The notes beneath the pieces were generated by a model, which did not search any database, was not told the DNA's origin, and saw nothing but the letters and a program-made list of their open reading frames with translations. Made by a program: the position numbers and the translations under genes. A stretch of DNA of 64,000 bases from Actinomadura litoris (lineage in GTDB: Bacteria > Actinomycetota > Actinomycetes > Streptosporangiales > Streptosporangiaceae): assembly GCF_009733595.1 (NCBI RefSeq), contig NZ_WOFH01000009.1, positions 1 through 64,000 of the forward strand, given 5' to 3'. Positions 7,608-15,255 of the stretch are shown in pieces. Position 1 is the first letter of the stretch; every line of letters starts with the position of its first letter.

Positions 7608-8636
7608 CTGGCACGACGAACGCGCGACTACGACGAGGACGACGTCCGGGTGCGGCCCGGCCGCCGGGGGACGCGGCCGCGGACCCGGCGGCGCCCCGCG
7701 CACGAGGACGCCTCCACCGGGTTCGTCACCGCCGTGGACCGGGGCCGCTACCGCTGCCTGGTCGGCGCCGGGACGTCCGGCGAGCGCGCCGTCACCGCCA
7801 TGCGGGCCCGGGAGCTCGGCCGCAAGGGCGTCGTCGTCGGGGACCGGGTCGCGCTGGTCGGGGACGTCTCGGGTGACGCCGACACGCTCGCGCGGATCGT
7901 CCGGGTCGAGCCGCGGACCTCCTCGCTGCGCCGCACCGCCGACGACACCGACCCGTTCGAGCGGATCATCGTCGCGAACGCCGACCGGCTGGTCATCGTG
8001 ACCGCGCTCGCCGACCCCGAGCCGCGCCCCCGCATGATCGACCGGCAGCTCGTCGCCGCCTACGACGCGGGGATGGAGCCGCTGCTCTGCCTCACCAAGG
8101 CCGACCTCGCCGACCCCGCCGCGCTGGTCGCCGAGTACGCGCCGATCGGCGTCCCGTGGGTGGTGACGCGGCGCGGCGACGACCCGGCCGAGCTGCGCGA
8201 GCGCCTCGCCGGACGCACGAGCGTGCTGGTCGGCCACTCCGGCGTCGGGAAGTCGACGCTGGTGAACGCGCTGGTCCCGGACGCCGAGCGCGCGGTCAGC
8301 CACGTCAACGCGGTCACCGGGCGGGGGCGGCACACCTCCTCGTCGGCGATCGCGCTGGAGCTGCCCGGCGGGGACGGCTGGATCATCGACACCCCGGGCG
8401 TGCGGAGCTTCGGCCTCGCGCACGTCGAGCCGGAGCACGTGGTCAACGCGTTCGACGACCTCGCCGAGGGCGCCGCCGAGCGCTGCCCGCCGCACTGCGA
8501 CCACCGGCAGAACGACTGCGGCCTGGACGGCTGGGTCGAGGACGGCCACGCCAGCCGCGCCCGCCTGGACTCCCTGCGGCGCCTGCTCGCCAGCCGCGAC
8601 CCCGAGCAGCCCGGCACCCGCGCCGAGGGCGGCTAG
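7608..8636 (+). CDS. rsgA: Ribosome small-subunit-dependent GTPase RsgA
   Basis: RsgA is a circularly permuted GTPase that helps mature the 30S subunit. After an OB-fold N-terminal part, the motifs run in permuted order: TKAD (G4), GHSGVGKSTLVNAL (G1/P-loop), then DTPGVRSFGL (G3). The C-terminal zinc domain has CPPHCDHRQNDC (C-x3-C-x-H-x5-C). The conserved N-terminal ARRTRDYDEDDVRVRPG reaches back to a CTG codon at 7608 with no ATG, GTG or TTG just before it. The next standard start, GTG 7650, would remove that conserved part, so CTG initiation is the best reading. The predicted 342-residue length is typical. Confidence 0.9.
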   Translation: MARRTRDYDEDDVRVRPGRRGTRPRTRRRPAHEDASTGFVTAVDRGRYRCLVGAGTSGERAVTAMRARELGRKGVVVGDRVALVGDVSGDADTLARIVRVEPRTSSLRRTADDTDPFERIIVANADRLVIVTALADPEPRPRMIDRQLVAAYDAGMEPLLCLTKADLADPAALVAEYAPIGVPWVVTRRGDDPAELRERLAGRTSVLVGHSGVGKSTLVNALVPDAERAVSHVNAVTGRGRHTSSSAIALELPGGDGWIIDTPGVRSFGLAHVEPEHVVNAFDDLAEGAAERCPPHCDHRQNDCGLDGWVEDGHASRARLDSLRRLLASRDPEQPGTRAEGG

Positions 8637-8640
8637 CCGG

Positions 8641-8770
8641 CGCGTCAAGGCCCCGGCCCACCGCCCTCGCCTGGAGGCTTGTGCGGTGGAGGTGCCCAGG
8701 CGGGCGCGGCATCGTTTCGCGATCTTTCCGCCGCGGCCCGCCCCGCCGGTCGGCCACGCGCCCGCGTGAC
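8641..8770 (-). repeat. Intergenic structured repeat, copy 1 (after rsgA)
   Basis: Beginning about 5 bp after the rsgA stop, this segment aligns along nearly its whole length with 41460-41590 in the opposite orientation. Shared blocks, read in the direction of rsgA, include CCCTCGCCTGG, GGGCGCGGCATCG with CGCGATCTT, and TCGGCCACGCGCCCGCG. The core contains the perfect hairpin half-sites ATCG-ttTCG-CGAT (ATCGTTTCGCGAT). In both copies the element follows a stop codon in the same relative orientation. It has no coding content and no transposase. See the finding on this element. Confidence 0.7.
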
Positions 8771-8856
8771 CGGTGAGGCCACTTCGACACACGCTTTGAG
8801 CCGCCGAACCGCCGGTACGCCCCGATCGCAGGCGGGACGTCGGTATCGTCCCTTGC

Positions 8857-10407
8857 ATGGCCCAGGTGATCGCGACGCGTTACGAGCTGGTGGAGGTGCT
8901 CGGCCGCGGCGGGATGGGCGCGGTGTGGCGGGCCCATGACCGCACGCTCGACCGCGAGGTGGCGATCAAGGAGGTGGCGCTGCCGTCCGGGCTGGACGAG
9001 GCGCAGGTCGAGCGGTCCCACGCGCGCACGCTCCGCGAGGCGAGGTCGGCGGCGCGGCTCGACCATCCCGGGATCGTCACGGTCTACGACGTCGTGGAGG
9101 AGGACGGGCGGCCCTGGATCGTCATGCAGCTCGTCCGGGCGGAGGCGCTGGACGCCGTCATCGCGCGGGAGGGCCCGCTGCCTCCCCGGCGGGTCGCGGC
9201 GATCGGCCTGGACCTGCTGGACGCGTTGCGCGCCGCGCACGCCGCCGGGGTCGTGCACCGCGACGTCAAGCCGGGGAACGTGCTGCTTCCGCGCGGCCGG
9301 GCCGTCCTCACCGACTTCGGCATCGCGACGCTCGCGGGCGACGAGACGCTCACCCAGGCCGGGGCGATCGTCGGCTCCCCCGCCTATCTCGCGCCCGAGC
9401 AGGCCCGCCACCAGAAGGCGACCCCGGCGTCGGACCTGTGGTCGCTGGGCGGCACGCTCTACGCCGCCGTCGAGGGGCGCCCTCCCTACCGGCGCCCGGA
9501 CATGTGGGGCCTGATGGCGGCGCTGCTGTCGGACGACCCCGACCCGCTGGAGCGCGCCGGGCCGCTCACGCCCGTCCTGCACGGCCTGCTCCACCGGAAC
9601 CCGGACGAGCGGCTGCGGCCGGACGAGGCCGAGCGGCTGCTCCGCCAGGTCATCGACGCGCCCCCGGCTCCCCTCCCTTATGCGCTGCACGTTCCGCGTG
9701 ATGTGACGCTCCCGCGGCCCGTCCCGCAGCCGACCCCACCGCCCGGTCCGGGCCCGCGGGGGACGCCGCCGCCGAGGCCCGCGCGCTGGGCGCTGATCAT
9801 CCCGGCCGGGGTGTTCTCGGTGGCGCTGCTCGCCGCCGTCGTCGCGATCGTGGTCTTCGTCAACGGCGGGGGTGAGAGCGGGGACGGTCCGGGCGGGAGC
9901 CGCGCGTCCGGCGGTCCGCGAACCGGCTCGGCGGCGAGCGGAAGCGGCGTGCCCACCGGATACGAGCGGTTCCGCGGCTCGGAGTTCGTCGTCGCCAAGC
10001 CCAAGGGCTGGACGACCGACGGGTCCGGCGACGACGTCACCTTCAAGGACCCCTCACCCTCGGTGATCCGCGGCATCGCGATCCAGCGCCCCTCACTGGG
10101 CCTCGGCCAGAACAGCGACCCCGGGGACGCGCTGGCGACGACGGCGACCCAGTTCAAGAACGACTCCAGCAGCTACCCCGAGTACAGGCAGGAGAGCTTC
10201 ACCCGGCACATCCCCTACCTGGGCGACCGGGCCGCCGAACTCCAGTTCGCCTTCACCAGGAACGGGAAGCCGGCACGCGCCCGGGTGCGGCTGTTCCGCC
10301 TCGACGGCGCGCTCTACCTGGCGCTCCTGGTGACCGAGCAGAAGAACTGGGACGCGAGCCTGCCCTATTTCGAGACGTTCCTGAGCACGCTGCGAAAGGC
10401 GTCCTGA
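8857..10407 (+). CDS. Transmembrane serine/threonine protein kinase
   Basis: This 516-residue Hanks-type kinase has an intact catalytic domain (about 1-275): GRGGMG P-loop at 17-22, VAIK lysine 38, HRDVKPGN at 134-141, DFG at 153-155 and APE at 179-181. A Pro-rich juxtamembrane linker leads to one membrane helix at about 311-335, then a Gly/Ser-rich spacer and an extracellular domain of about 130 residues beginning GSEFVVAKPKGWTTD, which resembles the lipoprotein-like sensor domains of some actinobacterial kinases. It lacks PASTA repeats, so it is not PknB. Its stop overlaps the start of the FAD oxidase gene (TGATG), suggesting that the two products act together. Autophosphorylation and membrane location are known for the family; the signal is unknown. 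Confidence 0.92.
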   Translation: MAQVIATRYELVEVLGRGGMGAVWRAHDRTLDREVAIKEVALPSGLDEAQVERSHARTLREARSAARLDHPGIVTVYDVVEEDGRPWIVMQLVRAEALDAVIAREGPLPPRRVAAIGLDLLDALRAAHAAGVVHRDVKPGNVLLPRGRAVLTDFGIATLAGDETLTQAGAIVGSPAYLAPEQARHQKATPASDLWSLGGTLYAAVEGRPPYRRPDMWGLMAALLSDDPDPLERAGPLTPVLHGLLHRNPDERLRPDEAERLLRQVIDAPPAPLPYALHVPRDVTLPRPVPQPTPPPGPGPRGTPPPRPARWALIIPAGVFSVALLAAVVAIVVFVNGGGESGDGPGGSRASGGPRTGSAASGSGVPTGYERFRGSEFVVAKPKGWTTDGSGDDVTFKDPSPSVIRGIAIQRPSLGLGQNSDPGDALATTATQFKNDSSSYPEYRQESFTRHIPYLGDRAAELQFAFTRNGKPARARVRLFRLDGALYLALLVTEQKNWDASLPYFETFLSTLRKAS

Positions 10408-11909
10408 TGCGGAGGCGGACGGTTCTCAAGGCGGCGGTCCTGGCCCCCCTCGCCGCGTCGGGATGCGCGGACGGAGACAAGCCCGAGCCGAGAAGAAGGC
10501 CCACGCGGGCGGCCCGCCCCGCCGCCACGGCGACCCCCGCCGACTGGAACGCGCTGCCCAAGGACCTGGAGGGACGGCTCGTCCGCCCCTCCGACGACGA
10601 CTACGACGAGGCGCGCCGCCTCTACATCCCCCGCTACGACTCCCGGCGGCCCCAGGGGATCGCCTACTGCGAGACGCCCGCCGACGTGAGCACCTGCCTG
10701 GCGTTCGCCGCCGCGCGGAGGGTCCCGGTCGCGCTGCGGTGCGGCGGCCACAGCTACGCGGGCTGGTCCACGGGCCCGGGGCTGGTCGTCGACGTCTCGC
10801 CGATGAACGCGGTGACGGTCGGCGGCGGGCGCGCGACCGTCGGCGCCGGCACCCGGCTGATCGACCTCTACGACCGGCTCGCCGCGCGGGGCGCGGGCGT
10901 CCCGGCGGGGAGCTGCCCGACGGTGGGGGTGGCGGGGCTGACGCTGGGCGGCGGCATCGGGTCGATGTCGCGCGCGTACGGGCTGACCTGCGACGTGCTG
11001 GAGTCGGTCGGCATCGTCACCGCGGACGGCCGCGTCCGGACCTGCGACGCGCACCGCGACCCCGACCTGTTCTGGGCGTGCCGGGGCGGGGGCGGCGGGA
11101 ACTTCGGCGCGGCGGTCTCGTTCACGTTCCGCACGCACGAGGTGCACGAGGTCACGCCGTTCTTCCTGAGCTGGCCGTGGTCGCGCGCCGCCGAGGTGGT
11201 CCGGGGCTGGCAGGGGTGGACGCGGACCGCGCCCGACGAGGTCTGGACCTCGCTCCAGCTCCAGAGCGAGCCGGACGGGCCGACCCCGACCGTCGAGATC
11301 GCGGGGCTCGCGCTGGCGGACGCCGAACGCCACATCGGTCGGCTGACCGCCGCGATCGGCGCCGACCCCGTCTCCTCCACCGCGCGGAACCGCCCCTACA
11401 TGGACGCGGTGCGGCTCTTGGGCGGCTGCTCCGGGCAGAGCATCGAGCAGTGCCACGGCCAGGGCACGCTCCCGGGGCTGCGCCCCGGCGGCGCCTTCCC
11501 CCGGACGGACTACGGCGGCAGGTCGCACGTGGCGTACCGGCCGCTACCGGACACGGCGGTCGCCGTCCTGCTGCGGCGGATGGAACTGGGCAACGGCGTC
11601 GCCGACCGGTCGGTGCTGATGGACGCGCTGGGCGGGGCGGCCGGGCGGGTCCGTCCGGGCGACACCGCGTTCCCGCACCGGGCCGCGCTGTTCTGCGTGC
11701 AGTACCTCGCGCCCGACCCCGCCTGGCTGGACGGGACGCACGGCGCGATGGAGCCCCACCTCGGCGGCACCGCCTACGTGAACTACATCGACAGCGGCCT
11801 GAAGGGCTGGGCGCGCGCGTACTACGGGCCCAACCTCGAACGGCTCGCCAAGGTGAAGGCGGCCTACGACCCGGACCGGCTGTTCGGTTTCCCGCAGGCG
11901 GTCGGCTGA
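10407..11909 (+). CDS. Exported FAD-linked oxidase, berberine-bridge type, probable lipoprotein
   Basis: The 500-residue protein starts MRRRTVLKAAVLAPLAASGC, combining a twin-arginine signal with a lipobox-like ASGC at Cys20, so it is predicted to be exported folded with its cofactor and lipid-anchored. The FAD domain has RCGGHSYAGWS (His115) and GSCPTVGVAGLTLGGG (Cys170), matching the His and Cys that bind FAD bicovalently in THCA-synthase-like enzymes. GGGGGNFGAAVSF follows. The C-terminal BBE segment ends with NYIDSGLKGWARAYYGPN and YDPDRLFGFPQAV. Such enzymes oxidise alcohols, sugars or polyphenolic substrates using oxygen; the substrate here cannot be told. The start overlaps the kinase stop codon, implying coupled translation. 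Confidence 0.88.
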   Translation: MRRRTVLKAAVLAPLAASGCADGDKPEPRRRPTRAARPAATATPADWNALPKDLEGRLVRPSDDDYDEARRLYIPRYDSRRPQGIAYCETPADVSTCLAFAAARRVPVALRCGGHSYAGWSTGPGLVVDVSPMNAVTVGGGRATVGAGTRLIDLYDRLAARGAGVPAGSCPTVGVAGLTLGGGIGSMSRAYGLTCDVLESVGIVTADGRVRTCDAHRDPDLFWACRGGGGGNFGAAVSFTFRTHEVHEVTPFFLSWPWSRAAEVVRGWQGWTRTAPDEVWTSLQLQSEPDGPTPTVEIAGLALADAERHIGRLTAAIGADPVSSTARNRPYMDAVRLLGGCSGQSIEQCHGQGTLPGLRPGGAFPRTDYGGRSHVAYRPLPDTAVAVLLRRMELGNGVADRSVLMDALGGAAGRVRPGDTAFPHRAALFCVQYLAPDPAWLDGTHGAMEPHLGGTAYVNYIDSGLKGWARAYYGPNLERLAKVKAAYDPDRLFGFPQAVG

Positions 11910-11915
11910 GGCGGG

Positions 11916-12767
11916 CTAGTCCGAGGACGGCTCGCCGAACAGGGTCCGCGCCCTGGCCTCGGCCTCGTTCAGCGCCTTCACGTGCTCGGGCGCCAGCTCC
12001 TCGACGCAGCGGGTCATCTCCTCGGTGACCTGGCTGAACGCGCTCTCCTCCGCGCCGCGCAGCGCGGCCCGGACGCTGGCCGAGCGGGCGCCGAGCGCGG
12101 CCCACTCCAGCTCCAGCCGGGCGACGGCCTCGTCGAAGGCCCGCGCGGTCTCGGCGCCCGCGCCCTTCAGCTCGTCCGGAATCGGCCCCCGGCCCGCCTT
12201 GCGCGCGTGGCTGGACAGCGTCGAGATGCGGCTGGCCAGCGACAGCCCCTCGCGGGCCAGCGGCAGCACCTCGTGGATCAGGTCGGTCACCGCCTTGGCC
12301 AGCTCCTCGACCCGGGTCAGCAGCGTCTGCGTGGCCTCCTCCAGCGCCCCGGAGGTGCGCGCCGCGACCCGCTCGGCCACGTCCCGCTGCTGCTTGGACA
12401 GCACCGGCACGATGTCGTGGTCGAGGCGCCGCCGCAGCTCGCGCTCGCGTTCGGCGCGGTCGCCGGGGCCCGCGCGCTCGGTCCAGTCGGCCCAGACCCG
12501 CTCCATGCGCTCCTCCCCGGAGGCGGCGATCTCCGCCGTGATCTCCTCCAGGGCCTCCCCGGCGCGGGCCTTCAGCCGCTCCACCCGCCCGTACAGGGCC
12601 TCCCGTTTGAACGGGTCGTTCAGCTCGTTGAGCTGCGCCTGCAACCGGCGGGACACGTCGATGGCGTGCTCGGCGAGGGGGACGAGGCGGTCGGCGAGCT
12701 CGTCGAGCGTCTGGGCCCGGCGTGGGTCGGTCAGCTCGGCCACCCACCCGGGAAGGTCGTGCGCCAT
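11916..12767 (-). CDS. Coiled-coil protein of unknown function
   Basis: The product is 283 residues and almost entirely predicted helix, rich in Glu, Ala, Arg and Leu heptads (for example IDVSRRLQAQLNELNDPFKREAL and RERELRRRLDHDIVPVLSKQQ). It contains no signal peptide or membrane helix and no recognised domain. One weakly hydrophobic stretch, LPLAREGLSLASRISTLSS, may be amphipathic. It begins at ATG 12767 and is divergent from hisN, sharing a 126-bp intergenic region, and converges with the FAD oxidase gene at only 6 bp. In related genomes aroA-rsgA-hisN are closer together, so this gene and the kinase/oxidase pair look like insertions into that order. A cytoplasmic scaffolding role is possible but unsupported. 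Confidence 0.7.
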   Translation of the reverse strand: MAHDLPGWVAELTDPRRAQTLDELADRLVPLAEHAIDVSRRLQAQLNELNDPFKREALYGRVERLKARAGEALEEITAEIAASGEERMERVWADWTERAGPGDRAERERELRRRLDHDIVPVLSKQQRDVAERVAARTSGALEEATQTLLTRVEELAKAVTDLIHEVLPLAREGLSLASRISTLSSHARKAGRGPIPDELKGAGAETARAFDEAVARLELEWAALGARSASVRAALRGAEESAFSQVTEEMTRCVEELAPEHVKALNEAEARARTLFGEPSSD

Positions 12768-12893
12768 GGCCCCATGCTCCCATCCCGGCGCCCGCCGGAC
12801 CGGTCGCGGCGCGCCCACCGGGACGACCGAAAAGCCGGAACCGCATGGGTACGTGTGTCGGCGCGCGGCGCGCTCAGGGTAGCGTTGCACGCC

Positions 12894-13697
12894 GTGGCGG
12901 GCTATTCCGATGACCTGCGTCTCGCGCATGTGCTGGCGGACGGGGCCGACGACATCACGACCAAGCGCTTCCGGGCGCTCGATCTGGAGATCGAGACCAA
13001 GCCCGACCTGACGCCGGTCAGCGACGCCGACCGCAGCGTCGAGGAGCAGATCCGCGGCACGCTGAAGCGCGCCCGCCCCCGGGACGCGGTGGTCGGCGAG
13101 GAGTTCGGCAGCACCGGCTACGGCAACCGCTGCTGGATCGTCGACCCGATCGACGCCACGAAGAACTTCGTCCGCGGCGTCCCGGTGTGGGCGACGCTGA
13201 TCGCGCTGCGCGAGAACGACGAGATCGTCGTCGGGGTCGTGTCGGCGCCCGCGCTGAACCGGCGCTGGTGGGCGGCCCGGGGCGGCGGCGCCTGGACGGG
13301 CCGCAGCCTCACCCGCGCCACCCGCATGAACGTCTCGGCGGTGACCGAGCTGTCGGACGCGTCGCTGTCGTTCTCCAGCCTGAGCGGCTGGGAGGACCAG
13401 GGCCGCCTCGACCGGTTCCTCGACCTGACCCGCGAGGTGTGGCGGACGCGCGCGTTCGGCGACTTCTGGTCGCACATGATGGTCGCCGAGGGCTCGGCCG
13501 ACATCTCCGCCGAACCCGAGGTGTCGCTGTGGGACCTCGCGGCGCTCCAGGTCATCGTGGAGGAGGCGGGCGGCATGTTCACCGACCTGTCCGGCGTCCC
13601 GGGGTGCGACGGCGGCAGCGTCGTGTGCACCAACGGCAAGCTCCACGCGGACGTCCTGCGCACCCTGGGCGGCGGCCAGCTCTCCCTCCGTATCTGA
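12894..13697 (+). CDS. hisN: Histidinol-phosphatase (inositol monophosphatase family)
   Basis: HisN removes phosphate from histidinol phosphate in histidine synthesis in actinobacteria. The 267-residue sequence has the metal-binding motifs of the IMPase fold: VVGEEFG, WIVDPIDATKNFVRGVP, and the C-terminal WDLAALQVIVEEAGG. GTG 12894 gives an N-terminus beginning VAGYSDDLRLAHVLADGAD, where homologues usually start; TTG 12885 is the alternative. It is placed near aroA and rsgA as in Streptomyces. IMPase paralogues such as SuhB or CysQ are the other options, but the LRLAHVLAD N-terminus and neighbourhood favour HisN. Confidence 0.88.
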   Translation: MAGYSDDLRLAHVLADGADDITTKRFRALDLEIETKPDLTPVSDADRSVEEQIRGTLKRARPRDAVVGEEFGSTGYGNRCWIVDPIDATKNFVRGVPVWATLIALRENDEIVVGVVSAPALNRRWWAARGGGAWTGRSLTRATRMNVSAVTELSDASLSFSSLSGWEDQGRLDRFLDLTREVWRTRAFGDFWSHMMVAEGSADISAEPEVSLWDLAALQVIVEEAGGMFTDLSGVPGCDGGSVVCTNGKLHADVLRTLGGGQLSLRI

Positions 13698-13733
13698 GAA
13701 CCCCCTGCTCCCAGCGCTGTCATCCGCTTGCAT

Positions 13734-13747
13734 ACGAGATATATCGT
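13734..13747. promoter_or_regulatory. AT-rich near-palindrome before the small membrane gene
   Basis: ACGAGATATATCGT is an imperfect inverted repeat standing out in very GC-rich surroundings, 75 bp before ATG 13822 and overlapping a possible promoter (TTGACG at 13752 lies just after it). ATATATC-type palindromes are seen at PadR-like operators, but no such regulator is nearby. Confidence 0.3.
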
Positions 13748-13821
13748 GGATTGACGGCCGGACGCGGAACGACCGCGGAGCGGTGGCCGTTTCCTCGTTG
13801 AGAGCCCTCGGAGGTGCAGGG

Positions 13822-14013
13822 ATGGGAAAGAAAGTCGTCTACGTCATCGGCGGAGTGGTGGTCTCGCTCATCGCCCTCAAGATCCTCGGCCCGCTGATCG
13901 CGCTGCTGATCGTGCTGGGCGTGGTCGCGCTGCCGGTCGTCGCGTACATGATGCTCGACCCGTCCCAGCGCAGGCGGGTGCGCGCCCAGGGCCGCAAGCG
14001 GCTCGGGAGCTGA
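13822..14013 (+). CDS. Small hydrophobic membrane protein
   Basis: A 63-residue protein with MGKKVVYVIGGVVVSLIALK, a second hydrophobic run LIALLIVLGVVALPVVAYMM, and a basic C-terminus RRRVRAQGRKRLGS, so it looks like a two-helix or hairpin membrane protein with both termini inside. GGAGGTG is well spaced before ATG 13822, and the longer GTG start at 13783 has no such site. Many actinobacteria carry similar short hydrophobic proteins without assigned function. It stands alone between hisN and lhgO, with an AT-rich upstream region that probably contains its promoter. Confidence 0.7.
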   Translation: MGKKVVYVIGGVVVSLIALKILGPLIALLIVLGVVALPVVAYMMLDPSQRRRVRAQGRKRLGS

Positions 14014-14045
14014 CCTCCGCGCACCGCCCCGCATAGGGTGCGGGT

Positions 14046-15254
14046 GTGGCGGAGACAGGAGCGGCGGCGGGGACGCGGACGGTCGGCGTGGTGGGCGCGG
14101 GGATCCTCGGGCTCGCCGTCGCGCGCCGGATCATCGAGACGCGCCCGGACGTGAAGGTGACGGTCCTGGAGAAGGAGGACCGGGTCGCCGCGCACCAGAC
14201 CGGCCACAACAGCGGCGTCGCGCACGCGGGCCTGTACTACGCGCCGGGGTCGCTCAAGGCGACGCTGTGCCGGCGCGGGGCCCTGCTCCTCCGCGACTAC
14301 TGCGCCGACCGCGACCTGCCCTACGAGGAGTGCGGCAAGGTCGTCGTCGCCCGCGACACCCGCGAGCTGGCCGCGCTGGAGGAGATCGAGCGCCGCGCGA
14401 CGGCCAACGGCGTCCCGGGCCTGCGCAGGCTCAGCGGCGCCGGGCTGCGCGATGTCGAGCCGCACGCGGCGGGCGTCGCCGCGCTGCACTCCCCCACCAC
14501 GGCGATCGTCGACTTCACCGCCGTCGCCCGCGCGTTCGCCGACGACGTGCGCAAGGGCGGCGGCGAGATCAGGCTCGGCTTCGAGGTCGTCCGGCTCCGC
14601 CCCGCGGGCGAGCGGGTCAGGGTCCTCTCCCGCGCCGGCGACCTGGTCGTCGACCGGCTCGTGGTCTGCGCCGGGCTCCAGTCCGACCGGGTGGCGCGGC
14701 TGGCGGGCGACTCCCCCGCGCCCGCGATCATCCCGTTCCGCGGCGAGTACCTCCGGCTCGTCCCGTCCAGGACGGACCTGGTCCGCGGCCTCATCTACCC
14801 GGTGCCCGACCCCCGCTACCCGTTCCTCGGCGTGCACTTCACACGCCGCGTGGACGGCGGCGTGGACGTGGGCCCGAACGCCGTCCTGGCGCTGGCCCGG
14901 GAGGGGTACCGGCGCCGCGACGTCCGCCCGGCGGACGTGTGGGAGACGCTCCGCTGGCCGGGTTTCCGCCGCCTGGCCCGCGCGCACTGGCGCACCGGCG
15001 TCCGGGAGATGTACGGGTCGGCGGTGCGGCGCGCGTTCGTGGCGGAGGCGCGGGCGTTCGTCCCTGAGCTGGCGGTGGAGGACGTGGTCCCCGCTCCCGC
15101 CGGGGTCCGCGCGCAGGCCGTGGACGCCGACGGCTCCCTGGTCGACGACTTCCGCATCGGCCGCCGCGGCCCGGTCACGACGATCCGCAACGCCCCGTCC
15201 CCGGCGGCGACGTCCTCGCTGGCGATCGCCGAGCACATCGTCGAGCGGCTTTGA
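14046..15254 (+). CDS. lhgO: L-2-hydroxyglutarate oxidase / FAD-dependent oxidoreductase
   Basis: LhgO oxidises L-2-hydroxyglutarate to 2-oxoglutarate, passing electrons to oxygen or quinone. The 402-residue sequence begins with the dinucleotide-binding motif VVGAGILGLAVARRI and has the family stretch GHNSGVAHAGLYYAPGSLKA. It also contains IIPFRGEYLRL, LIYPVPDPRYPFLGVHFT and DDFRIGRRGPVTTIRNAPSP, all typical of the YgaF/LhgO group of the DAO superfamily. It begins with GTG 14046, and its stop is 1 bp from the stop of the convergent P450 gene. The substrate assignment is by family. Confidence 0.9.
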   Translation: MAETGAAAGTRTVGVVGAGILGLAVARRIIETRPDVKVTVLEKEDRVAAHQTGHNSGVAHAGLYYAPGSLKATLCRRGALLLRDYCADRDLPYEECGKVVVARDTRELAALEEIERRATANGVPGLRRLSGAGLRDVEPHAAGVAALHSPTTAIVDFTAVARAFADDVRKGGGEIRLGFEVVRLRPAGERVRVLSRAGDLVVDRLVVCAGLQSDRVARLAGDSPAPAIIPFRGEYLRLVPSRTDLVRGLIYPVPDPRYPFLGVHFTRRVDGGVDVGPNAVLALAREGYRRRDVRPADVWETLRWPGFRRLARAHWRTGVREMYGSAVRRAFVAEARAFVPELAVEDVVPAPAGVRAQAVDADGSLVDDFRIGRRGPVTTIRNAPSPAATSSLAIAEHIVERL

Positions 15255-15255
15255 G

